From contig NC_068363.1 of the NCBI RefSeq assembly GCF_020536995.1, positions 4,342,094-4,406,093 of the forward strand: a stretch of DNA of 64,000 nucleotides, in the 5' to 3' direction. The notes beneath the pieces were generated by a model. It was given only the letters and a program-made list of their open reading frames with translations. It searched no databases and was not told where the DNA came from. Positions 11,567 through 22,856 of the stretch are shown here, piece by piece (position 1 is the stretch's first letter; each line of letters starts with the position of its first letter). A program made the position numbers and the translations under genes. The DNA comes from Dreissena polymorpha. Lineage: Eukaryota > Mollusca > Bivalvia > Myida > Dreissenidae.

Positions 11567-13456
11567 ACTAGAGGGCCTGAAAGACCCAAAGTCGCTCAGG
11601 TGAGATACAAAGGAACTGACCTTCTCAATGCAGCCCCAGTTATCATAAGAACAAATCTTCTGACCAGGTTTCATGCAGAGTAAACTATAAACGTAACTTT
11701 TAGAGTGCTAACAAGGTTTTACAATAGCATATTAGGATACATTCCCCGATCCCTGGCGGCTATGTTTTTCAACAGACAGGAACTATGATTTAACTGATTC
11801 AAGATAGCATTACAGCAACATTTCTGACCAAGTATTATGAAGATTTGACAATAAATGTGACTTTACGAGTGTTAACAAGTTTTTACTATAGCCATAAAAG
11901 GAAAAATGCTCAGCCCCCCATCTCCTGGCGGTCATGTTTTTCAACCAACCGGAACTATTTTCAAACTCGTCCAAGATATCATTGGGACAAATCTTGTGAC
12001 AAAGTTTCATTAAGGTCGGACAATGAATGTGGCCTCTAGAGTGTTAACAACGTTTAACTAAAGTAGTATAAAGCCATAGAAAAAAGTGCCCGCCCCATTG
12101 AGGCCATATTTTCAAGAAACCGGAACCATTTTCGAACTCATCCAAGAAAGCATTAGAACAAATGTTCTGACCAAGTTTCATAACGATTGGACAATAAATG
12201 TAATTTTTAGAGTGTTAACACGTTTTTACTATAGCCATATACGGAAAAAGCCCGCCCCCTGGTGGCCATGTTTTTCAACCAATTCGTCCAAGATATTATT
12301 GAGACAGATCTTCTGAGTAAGATTCATGAAAATGGGACAATATATGTGGCATCTAGAGTGTAAACAAGGTTTTACTATAGCCATATGTAGCCATATAAGG
12401 CAAAAGGCCTCGACTCTGGTTGCAATATTTTTCAACAGACCAGAATCATTTTGGAACTCAGTAAAGATGTCATTGAGACGTATGTTCTGCCAAGTTTGAT
12501 GAAGATCGGACCATACATTTGGCCTCTTTGGTGTAAACATGGTTTTAATAAAGCCATATTAGGAAAAATGCCCCGCCATATGGTTTGCAACTTGAACCAT
12601 TTTCGAACTCGTTCAAGATATCATTGGGACAAATATTGTGACTAAGTTTCATGAAGACCGGACGATGAATGTGGCTTGAAGAGTTTAAACAAGGTTTTAT
12701 AATAGCCATATATAGCCATTTAAGGAAAAACACCCCGCTGGTGGCCATGTTTTTCAGCCAACTGGAAGATTCGAACTCGTCCAAGATATCATTGGGACAA
12801 ATATTGTGACCAAGTTTCATGAAGACCGGACAATGAATGTGGCTTGAAGAGTTTAAACAAGGTTTTATAATAGCCATATATAGCCATTTAAGGAAAAACA
12901 CCCCGCTGGTGGCCATGTTTTTCAGCCAACTGGAAGATTCGAACTCGTCCAAGATATCATTGGGACAAATATTGTGACCCAGTTTCATGATGATTCGACA
13001 ATTAATGTGGCCTCTAGAGTGTTAATAAGGTTTCACAATTAGCCATATAACGAAAAATGCTCCGCCCCCTGGGGGTCCTGTTTTTCAACCAACCGGAATC
13101 ATTTTCGAACTCGTCCAAAATATCATTTGGACAAATCTTCTGACGAAAGTTCATAAAAATCAGACAATAAATGTGGCCTCTATAGTGTTAACAAGGTTTT
13201 ACTATAGAAATATATAGTCATATTAGGAAAAATGGCCCGCCCCCTGGCGGCAATGTTTTTCAAGCAACTGTAACCATTTTCGAACTCGTCCAAGATATCG
13301 CAGAGACAAATGATCTGACCAAATTTCATTAAGAATATACTATAAATGTGTCCTCTATAGTGTTAACAAGGCAACTGTTGATGCCGCACGACGCACAACG
13401 GACAAAAAGCGACCATAAAAGCTCACCATTAGCAAATTGTGCTTAGGTGAGCTAAA
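11567..13456 (-). mobile_element. AGCTCACC-hairpin tandem-repeat element, long form
   Basis: Read on the minus strand, the 5' end is an AGCTCACC...GGTGAGCT hairpin (13455 down to 13420) followed by a tgtccgttgtgcgtcgtgc tract. About a dozen degenerate 150-170-bp units follow, each with gaccaagtttcatgaag, gcctctagagtgttaac, ggttttactatagccat, ccccgccccctgg and gaactcgtccaagatat. The 3' end is a GGGTCTTTCAGGCCC hairpin then tctagttt. Units at about 12650-12818 and 12819-12987 are nearly identical, a recent tandem duplication. Short open frames in it are not genes. Confidence 0.8.
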
Positions 13457-14285
13457 ACCAACACCAACTCCCAATAAAGAGACAAGACATTTTTCCCCAT
13501 GTTCAGTAAAGTGTCAACAACAAGCATGAAAAATTCAGTCCTTGAGTAAAATCATGAAGAGTTCAAATGTGCAAAAGTGATTATTCGTGACCATTAATTC
13601 TACAGAAAAAGTTAAGTTGTTTCATTCCTGCACTGTTCTGCTTGCCCAAACCCAGAACGTAATACACCCGCTTTTCAACAAAATGGTTTTCCATTTGAAA
13701 ACCACCTACTGCATTATTTCAGTGAGAAGATATCCAGGAAGTCAGTTGTACCCCTAATAAATTGTTTTGTTTTGCCTATTTGTGTGCGGTTCATGTGCGC
13801 ACACACATAATCTATTCTTTTTCCACAATCTTATAGCCTAAATTCACAAATGTGATCATTGATAAAAAATAAGGAATTTAAGGCAATTCCATCAATGCTT
13901 GTATTGTTGTATGCGTAATAAAATGACATTTGTCAAGTGTTTGTTAATAAGATGTTATTAAATACATGAATAGTACGAGTTATTATTTGATTATTGCTTT
14001 TAGTTCCTTTTATAATACTGAAATCTTTTCAAACTTTTAGGATTGATTTTAAATAAACAGTGACACCCACTCTCTTTCATGGTTAATATTTTTGTTAATT
14101 GTTATTATGATTTTATATATCATGTCATCTTTGTTTGCATGTATTATACTGTGTTTGTTGTGTATTGAGTCTATTGACACCACTAGTGTTATTCTTTTGC
14201 ATTTAAATATGTGTGCCTGTATGCATTGATAATGAAAGTGACTACATTTAAGAGCCATTCTACAGAAAATGTCCTTTTTTAAACA
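13457..14285. other. Non-coding stretch, nothing recognised
   Basis: AT-rich, with no splice-bounded exon, TIR or array. A short alternating purine-pyrimidine tract (gtgcgcacacacat) lies near 13795. Confidence 0.5.
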
Positions 14286-14578
14286 TAACAAAGGAACAAG
14301 AGCTTTGTTTGTGAAACACAATGCCCCCTATTGCGCCTCTTCGAAGCCATATATTTGACATTTGACCTTGAAGGATGACATTGGCATTGACCTTTCATCA
14401 CTCAAAATGTGCAGCTCCATGAGATACACATGCATGCCAAATATCAAGTTGCTATCTTCAATATTGCAAAAGTTACGACAAAGGTAAAGTTTAAGGACAG
14501 AATGACGTACAGAATGACAGACAGACAGGCCAAAAACAACATAATTCCCGATCATTCAATCCGGGGGCATAAAAATCC
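14286..14578 (-). mobile_element. GTCCCC/GCCCCC-family element, single-unit copy
   Basis: On the minus strand it begins TTTTTATGCCCCCGGATTG, with ccgggaattatg closing a degenerate 5' hairpin, then a ctgtctgtc tract. One body unit follows with gcatgcatgtgtatctcat, ctgcacattttgag and aggtcaa. It ends GGGGGCATTGTGTTTCACAAAC, then aaagctcttgttcc. The 3' grammar matches the other copies (hairpin, then CTTGTT). Confidence 0.8.
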
Positions 14579-17253
14579 AAGTTTTAGAAGTAATAAATTT
14601 ATTTGTGTTATTTAATATGTGTACTCTTTATCTGTGGAAAAATAACAACTGCAACGATAACATTTCAATATTATTGCTGACTATCAAATAAATTCACAGT
14701 AATGTTTACATTTTGTCACTACCGTAACATTAATTAAAATTCATATGTGTTTGCAATAATAATTGTTTTCATATCGATGTTTGATATCAGTCCAATTAAC
14801 GTCTTAAGTACTTTTTGTCTATACCTTACTTCAACCAGATTATTATTAAAACTTGAAAATCTAACCATTAAATGACAACAATGTACAATAAGTGAAAAAG
14901 TCTGTCTTTATAATTTTCTTTAAAATTCCATATATTGCAAAGCACCGGTCACACTTTGGCATATACTTACATATGACTTTGTTTATTGAAGTCAATTACT
15001 TTTCGAGGTGATGTATGCAATCATTTGTCACTATTCAGTTAAACTGATGCCGTTACGGAAGTCAAGTTAATGTTACGGTAGTGACCAGTTGTTACGGTAG
15101 TGAAAAGAAATGAAGCATGTCTTTAAAGAAGTTAAAATAAGTAAATTAAGCCCAGTCGAATATTCTCCAAGAACTCCTCTACAAAGAGGTATGAAAATTT
15201 AATAAATAGATGCTAGCTTCTATCTTTTTATTGATAAAACAGTATCTTATTCTTAATAAACGTTCATCATGCGTTTCGTTACGTCTCCGATATTGTATTT
15301 TATCACATGCTTGACGTCGTGGGAGTTTAATAGTCATTACGTTTTATTTTCATAATAAACTCGTGTCATAACACTTTTACGTGACGTCTCTCTTAGTGCA
15401 CGGACGTCGATTCGATTTGCCGCGTTAATATAGGGAAAAGAAAGACTTAATGTCAATATTTATAAGCAATAAGATTGAACATGTGATAAAAAGAATAATA
15501 CATGAGTGTCTTTTGACATTGAATTTAATAAACTCGTTGAATAAAATTATAAAATGCTCGGCAGAGCCTCGCAATCAATTTATCAGTGTATCGAACTCGT
15601 TTAATAAATTCAATATGAAAAAAAAAACATGTAAAATCCTCTATGTCCGATATTATGTTGTCGGTCAATATCTTTACGTCATTAATGTTTACTATGTTTG
15701 TTCAAACCAATTTAAAATAAAATTTGCATTCTGTATTTCGTTATTTTTAGTCTAAAACAATAGAACCAACAACTATTTTTCACAAACAAACAAAAACCCA
15801 CATGTATTTAATAATCATGAACAAATGTTTTAGAACATTAAATTAAGTTCCATACTAAAGTTATTGAATTCGTTGAATAAAATAATATTTTGCTAGCCAG
15901 AGGCTCGCGCTCTCGGTGTTCTAAGCCTCGCAACTTCTCGCTATTCAACGCTAACCTAGTATTCTCTATATATTTCATTGACATGCAACCAATTTACAAA
16001 ATTGTAGTGCCTTTTTCAAAAGAGTTCCTTTTCTCTTCGGTATTAAAAGCGATTTAGCGATCGCACCCATGCTTTTTTGTAATTTATTCCTGCATCCTAT
16101 GTGTGTTTGCAACATTTTGGCGCATTTCAGTGGGGATTACGTTGAAAGATGAATGGTTGGGGTGCGCTGATTGAAGTGCGGCGCTTTTGTCGAAATTTCA
16201 CCTTCAAAACTCTATTTTCCAAGGGTGCTTTCCTTTGGGCGAATTTTAATTTCTTAGAAGTTGAGAGACCATATATTTTTTACTGCATTTATTGAAAGAG
16301 GACAGCTTTATCTTTAAAATGATACCAGTCTTGAACATTTTTTTTATATATAGGAGATACAAGAAAAATGCTTTGAAAGTTGGCAGTTTTATAATGGGAC
16401 CCTGTGGGAAATGGAATTAGTGTAATATAACCTGTCGAATTTTTCAAAATGGCGCTGACGATGAGTGGGAAATCATTGTGCGAAATAACTCGTTTAGTGT
16501 TAATAATACGTGCATTTTACGGTTGATAAATGATCGGATAAATCAAAAGAAAGGTGAGTGATGAGTTTATGACAGTTGCTACTTCCTTGTTTTATTTTAA
16601 TTTGTTAGAAATTGCAGCAAAATAGATAACCGGTGAAGCGTGAGAATTGCAAGACCGTGAATTTCTAAAGGTCACAATATACTAAAAGATTTTCTACACA
16701 AATTCAATATAAAAGCAATAACTTTAACAAAAAATAAAGTCAAACTTTCGCAAATAGAGACCCATATAAACATACCTTTTCTTAAAGAGCATTCCAAGCC
16801 GCAATGATTTAAACAATAAAAAAGATAGGTCATGCGTTTTGCAAGAAAGAACTCGACGCGAAACAACGGTCACTGTTTTACGGCCATCTGTTTATCAGCT
16901 CAGTGATTTTTTTTGCCCAAAATTACCGCCAATATTCGGCTGCTTCCCAATTGCTTTAAATTTACTTTTTTTCCCAAAAATCTGACCAAAATTTCCCCAA
17001 AAATAACTAAATTTTTCCAATAAAGCCAATAAGATTACAATGTCATTTAGCAATAATGTCGTACGAGTGCTGATCAAGCTTGTCCGAGTCGTCGCCGAAC
17101 AACAACTGACTAACGTATTGTTCACAAATGTTGCCGAATACAATTTATTGCTGCTATCCTCATATCTCTATATTGCGGAGGTAGCATGAACCAACAAGGG
17201 AGGCAACTCGTTATGTCACAATTTGACAGTGTATAAAAAGTGGTACTTAATTA
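14579..17253. other. Non-coding stretch with a spaced inverted motif and a repeat fragment
   Basis: The motif TTAATGTTACGGTAGTGAC occurs at 15067-15085 and inverted at about 14717-14735, and a third GTTACGGTAGTG lies at about 15090. Around 15250-15420 there is a cluster of ACGT-containing words. Bases 16440-16460 hold aaaatggcgctgacg. No convincing exon was found, although the strand 15450-15755 is open by chance. Bases 17068-17180 belong to a dispersed repeat (separate entry). Confidence 0.4.
17068..17180 (+). repeat. Dispersed repeat Y, copy 1 (fragment)
   Basis: Shares gtgctgatca, gcttgtccgagtcgtc, caacgactaac-type wording and gttgccgaat, then ttgctgctatcc with about 50230-50320. The end, cggaggtagca, resembles 29020. 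Three partial copies occur in the window. Confidence 0.55.
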
Positions 17254-19453
17254 CACTACGCGACCCGTGATTTTTGCCTAATTTGCTAAGTCAAGGCGGG
17301 CATTTTGCTTTTTGGGTGGAAAATCACCGCGATTTCACGTGACTCGTCACTCCGACGTCACGCGAGAGCAAGATAATCTTCGCGCTAAATCCCCTCAATG
17401 TTGTGGTGATTCGCTGCCATTCGCCGCAATTCGCCGTGATCGCAGTGACAACGATGACTCGCCAATTCATGCATAGAAACCGAATCGTATCGATAACTTT
17501 ATACATGTACATAACGCTTCTAATGTTCACAATTATCCGATAATCCAACATCAAAAAAATAATCTTGAACATTTATGTCGGTAAATATGTTTGAGAATTT
17601 CATTAAAACAACCATATGACTACGCCATTTTTCAGAAGTGTAAAGAGTACAGCGCATAATGTGGGACACAGCTTTCATTGGACGAGCGTATTTAAATTTA
17701 GATTGATACAATACGATCTTACAAAAAAAACGTTTTATTGCGTCATACGCCTTCATGTAAAAAACGTTTTCCTCCTGGGAATTGTGCTATTAATGCATAA
17801 TATTATCAAAACATTTTTTTCACACGTAAAGCGTTGTAACAAATTAATATACAATTCAAAACAAATATACCATAAGTATAAATGTTCCGTTAAATTCCCA
17901 AATGAGAATACAAATTTATAATCCGAAACACACTTCCGATGTTTTAATGTTAACACGACGTTTACAAATGCTTTCAATATAGTCGTCATGTATATTTCCC
18001 GACAAAAGAGCGCGAAAATTATGCGGCAATGCACAACGTCAAGGTATACGAGTGTGCAAGTATTGATTTTTTTATACAAACTGTGTAGCGCAGAGAACAT
18101 TGAATTCTGTTGATTTCGGTTAAATGTTTCTTTGGTATTTTTAAAACAGTTATATCGCCAACAATTTGATATTTCTTTTAAAGTCATTCAAATCAAACAC
18201 GCCGTATCCGTATTGTTACTGATAGAAGTAAGACATAATACCTTGACTTGTATAGTTTTTTTGTTGTGAGAGACCATCTGAGTAAACGCCGAAAAATATA
18301 TCCAAACTGTTATTTTTTTTTTCAATGCCCTTTGATCCATTATCGCACTTAATTGGCAGCGCCATCCTGTTGTTTCTGTGATTGTCACATCTTTTCACAG
18401 TTTGAACACGTACAAAGAGTGCCAATTAGACACTTGAACAAACACTATCACCCGCTGTACAGTACACACTAAATAATTAAATGTTGAGGGTTTTTGTTTT
18501 TGGCGTGAAAACCCAGAGAAATGCATGTACATTATACATCATCATAAATTTATTGAACTCTGCGAACGCTAAGTGCTACGTTGATAAACTCGTGTTTTTT
18601 TTTCAGCAAAACAAACACAATGTTTAACGGTTTTAATATATAGGCAATGATGTAATAACAACAAATTATATAGCACAATGTCATAATAACGTTTACTTAA
18701 AAATAGAACAGTAATGTATTTCCGATTTCCGGCTTATCAAGCATTGTGAATGTATGTACAACGCTCGGAAAGTAACGCGAGTAACACGAGTTATCCGTAT
18801 AGGAGCCTGAAACAGAAAATAAATAAGTAAAGCATATTTTAGTCCAAATAATTAGATGTAATCTACCGATTACATTTAACCTTTAAATGAAAGTGTTACT
18901 TAAACAATTTTCCGTGTCTTAAGGTGCGAATATTTTGCTAAACACTGTTAACAAAAGGGCTACACGTTATAATTCTTAATGAAATGCAAAAATAAGTATT
19001 AACATAATTAATAACGTCAATAAACACACACGGTAAGATCAAAGTTTAAATGGAAAACTTATATCATATTTCTTGTAAATTACCAAAATTATTAGTTTCG
19101 TCAAAATCAAATACCATGTAGAGAAACAAGGTATTTATAACCGACCAATGACGAAACACTATGCAACTTTCAATTTACACAGTGCTACCCTACATATGTA
19201 TATTTCAACAATATGGAATTTGAACAGTGGTAGTGTATTCGGGCCTGGAATATAATTGATTGTAAGTTTTAATAAACATTCTGCTAATGCATATAGTTAA
19301 ATAATGTTTACATGTTATGTTAAATAATTATTGCATGATCATTCTTCTGCGCTGTTATATTAATTTGGAGCCGTTAAAGCTTCCGACATTACTTCATCAC
19401 GTTCATGTCGGAACATGAGTATTTTAGCTAATACGCCCATTGCATACAACAAC

Positions 19454-21693
19454 TAGAAATGGCGCGGCAGAGGCCGACGCGTATCCCCACGCCGAATATT
19501 TGACCTAGGTGTGCCCCAGGGTTGGTAATGGGGCCATGCATAGCTGAGATTGACCGTATTGTCATAAGAGAAGTTCATCATCAATTAGAAGTGAATTGGT
19601 GTAGAAATGAAGAAGTTATAGTAAAAGGCAATTTTGGGTGGGTGTGACATATGTGGGCAGGGCCCCCCAGGGTTGGTAATTGTGCCATGCATAGTTGAGA
19701 TTGACCGTATTGTCATAAGAGAAGTTCAGTATCAATTTGAAGTGAATCGGTGTAGAAATGAAGAAATTATAGTAAAAGGCAATTTTGGGCGGGTGTGGTC
19801 TATGTGGGCGGGGCCCCAGGGTTGGTAATGGGGCCATGCATAGTTGAGATTGACCGTATTGTCATAAGAGAGGTTCAGTATCAATTTGAAGTGAATCGGT
19901 GTAGAAATGAAGAAGTTATAGTAAAAGGCAATTTTGGGTGGGTGTGACATATGTGGGCAGGGCGCCCCAGGGTTGGTAATTGTGCCATGCATAGTTGACA
20001 TTGACCGTATTGTCATAAGAGAAGTTCAGTATCAATTTGAAGTGAATCGGTGTAGAAATGAAGAAATTATAGTAAAAGGCAATTTTGGGCGGGTGTGGTC
20101 TATGTGGGCGGGGCCCCAGGGTTGGTAATGGGGCCATGCATAGTTGAGATTGACCGTATTGTCATAAGAGAGGTTCAGTATCAATTTGAAGTGAATCGGT
20201 GTAGAAATGAAGAAATTATAGTAAAAGGCAATTTTGGGTGGGTGTGGTCTATGTGGGCGGGGCGCCCCAGGGTTGGTAATGGGGCCATGCATAGTTGAGA
20301 TTGACTGTATTGTCATAAGAGAAGTTCAATATCAATTTGAAGTGAATCGGTGTAGAAATGAAGAAATTATAGTAAAGGCAATTTTGGGTGGGTGTGGTCT
20401 ATGTGGGCGGGGCCCCAGGGTTGGTAATGGGGCCATGCATAGTTGAGATTGACCGTATTGTCATAAGAGAGGTTCAGTATCAATTTGAAGTGAATCGGTG
20501 TAGAAATGAAGAAATTATAGTAAAAGGCAATTTTGGGTGGGTGTGGTCTATGTGGGCGGGGCGCCCCAGGGTTGGTAATGGGGCCATGCATAGTTGAGAT
20601 TGACTGTATTGTCATAAGAGAAGTTCAATATCAATTTGAAGTGAATCGGTGTAGAAATGAAGAAATTATAGTAAAGGCAATTTTGGGTGGGTGTGGTCTA
20701 TGTGGGCGGGGCCCCAGGGTTGGTAACGGGGCCATGCATAGTTGAGATTGACCGTATTGTCATAAGAGAGGTTCAGTATCAATTTGAAGTGAATTGGTGT
20801 AGAAATGAAGAAATTATAGTAAAAGGCAATTTTGGGTGGGTGTGGTCTATGTGGGCGGGGCGCCCCAGGGTTGGTAATGGGGCCATGCATAGTTGAGATT
20901 GACTGTATTGTCATAAGAGAAGTTCAGTATCAATTTGAAGTGAATCCGTGTAGAAATGAAAAAATTATAGTAAATGGAAATTTTTGGTGGGTGTGGCCTA
21001 TGTGGGCGGGGCGCCCCGGGGTTGGGAATGGGGCCATGCATGGTTGAGATTGACAGTATTGTCATAAGAGAGGTCCAGTATCAATTTGAAGTGAATCCGT
21101 GTAGAAATGAAAAAATTATAGTAAATGGAATTTTTTGGTGGGTGTGGCCTATGTGGGCGGGCGCCCCAGGGTTGGGATTGGGGCCATGCATAGTTGAGAT
21201 TGACCCTAATGTCATAACAAAAGTTCAGTATCAATTTGAAGTGAATCTGTGTAGAAATGAAAAAATTATAGTAAATGGAAATTTTTGGTGGGTGTGGCCT
21301 ATGTGGGTGGGGCGCCCCAGGGTTGGGAATGGGGCCATGCATGGTTGAGATTGACCGTATTGTCATAAGAGAGGTCCATTATCAATTTGAAGTGAATCGG
21401 TGTAGAAATAAAGAAGTAAATGTAAAATAACCTAAAAAAATGAGTGATAATTTCTGACGCGGCCCCACCCCAACCGCTATAAGTTTTGACCCAGGGGTCA
21501 GATCAAAATTCCAAATAGTGCAGGGTCGCACATATGCTCATAGCTACCATGTGTGTAAGTTTCAAGGTTCTAGTGCTTTTAGTGTAGGAGGAGATAGTGG
21601 CCAGGACGGACAGACAGACGGACGGACGGACAGACGGACGGACGGCGGAGATAACCACAATATCCCCACCTTTTTTTCAAAAAGCGTGGGGAT
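19454..21693 (-). mobile_element. TATCCCCACGC-hairpin element with 13 tandem units, nested in copy 1
   Basis: On the minus strand it starts ATCCCCACGCTTTTTG..., closing a hairpin with ggtggggatattg, then gtccgtccgtctgtcc tracts. Thirteen units of 149-150 bp follow (markers ccatgcat at about 19536, 19686 and so on to 21336). It ends with a cgtcggcctctgccgcg hairpin, then ccatttctagtt. The other two host copies give the empty site (a short aac run). The array keeps several frames open on both strands; these are repeat artefacts, not proteins. Confidence 0.85.
20095..20900. repeat. Higher-order repeat inside the 150-bp array
   Basis: Between about 20095 and 20900 two unit types alternate. One reads ggggcgccccagggttgg and the other ggggccccagggttgg with one A fewer before ggcaattttggg. 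The true period here is about 299 bp, repeated nearly perfectly, whereas outer units are more diverged. Recent amplification was therefore by dimers. Confidence 0.75.
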
Positions 21694-22159
21694 AACAACA
21701 AAAGATTTATTATTGCAATGTATAATGTAAGTATATACATATATGTTACATGAACATGTAATGTAGTGAAACCCTTAATGTAAATCTCTTAAAAAGGTGA
21801 ACCACGGCGGTTCGCGGTGATTCGCGCTGATTGCGTAACAGGGAGATACATCGCGCAACGGTTGCCGAGACATCACCCAAATTTTCTTGTCGCTCGGAAT
21901 CACCGAAATTTGTCACGTTGCATCGATTGGGGTGATGCGGGATCGCGGCAAAAATCACGGGTTGCGTAGTGTATCTCGCTTTTAAACATGGGTCTAAATT
22001 ACGTTTAAAAGCTATTTTCTGATTTGATGAAAAAAAATCATCCAATGAATAAAGTCGAGATATTTATCTTGCAGAACATGCAATGCCATGCCGCATGCAA
22101 GCTATTTAAAAAGTAAATATCGTAAATCAAAAAGTTTGTTATGTTTTTTTTCGCGGTTA

Positions 22160-22677
22160 TAGACAGTGTTCCTGGCTGAAAACAATGCAATATTACTTTT
22201 AAATCATTCATGTATTAGTGTTTAGCAAGAAAGAGGTAGAATATTTGTGTAAAACATAAGAATTTTTATTTAAACTTATGTCTGCTACAATTTAACAAGT
22301 GGTTACGGAAATTACCGATTGTACAGATGTATCGACAGACATATGCAAAACGAAAAAATAGCTTGCATATTTCAAGTTTATCAGCCTTGAAATCACCTAT
22401 TAATCAAATGAGAATCGAAATTATTAAAATATAAACCAGTAATGTTCATTAACACCAAAATCTTTGGGCACAACCATCATATTTTTTGAAACCGCGACGT
22501 GTTTTTCGGAAACCGACATTCGATAATTTCCATAACCATATGGAAAATTTGATCACTGACAAGTTTCGTTTCTAATGTTTTTCTCAAATATTCTACCACA
22601 AAATTATTGTAAACCATTACACAAATGAATAACAAGTAACTGTGCAATTCCTTGATTTTGGGGAGGGACACTGTCTA
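22160..22677. mobile_element. TA-flanked MITE with TAGACAGTGTYCCT termini
   Basis: The left end TAGACAGTGTTCCT and the inverse of the right end TAGACAGTGTCCCT match, with TA outside each (22158-22159 and 22678-22679). The length is 518 bp. The interior is AT-rich with no transposase. The ends and TA duplication are typical of Tc1/mariner-derived MITEs. Confidence 0.7.
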
Positions 22678-22856
22678 TAAATTCTTATAAATACGCATTA
22701 AGGCTAATTTTAAGTGCATAAAATAATGAAAGATAAATCATAATTCAAGTGTAGTCAAGTGTTCGTTCCATCCGTTATATTCATTCATCCACATTGCTCA
22801 GTCACTCAATTATATTGGAAATGATTACGAATATCTGATAAAACTTGCATTTTTTA

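Larger units (their letters stand above)
17254..21971. mobile_element. CACTACG-TIR DNA transposon, copy 1 (carries a nested element)
   Basis: The left end is CACTACGCGACCCGTGA and the right end is its inverse with one or two differences (tcacgggttgcgtagtg). A TA dinucleotide lies outside each end (17252-17253 and 21972-21973). Near both ends there are repeated gattcgc and cgcggtgatt words, like the subterminal repeats of some TIR elements. Removing the insertion at 19454-21693 leaves about 2.47 kb, matching the other two copies. No transposase is visible, so it is non-autonomous. The TA duplication fits a Tc1/mariner-like source; the CACTA start alone does not prove EnSpm. Confidence 0.85.

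Noticed and set aside
11810-12988. Frames of 64-147 codons on both strands
   Set aside because: Products of the AGCTCACC tandem units, including a duplicated unit; no coding evidence.
15450-15755. 101-codon plus-strand frame
   Set aside because: Lys/Ile/Asn-rich translation of AT-rich DNA with no supporting signal.
17520-18187. Minus-strand frames of 78 and 144 codons inside the CACTACG element as a transposase
   Set aside because: No catalytic or DNA-binding motif is visible, and the frames are shorter or disrupted in the other two copies.
19616-21366. Many open frames of 60-124 codons on both strands with similar proteins
   Set aside because: They are created by the 150-bp tandem array, whose unit length is a multiple of three. 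Simultaneous openness on both strands and lack of start or splice context rule out genes.
17254-21971. EnSpm/CACTA assignment from the CACTA start
   Set aside because: All three copies are flanked by TA only; three-base duplications do not match, so a Tc1/mariner-like origin fits better.
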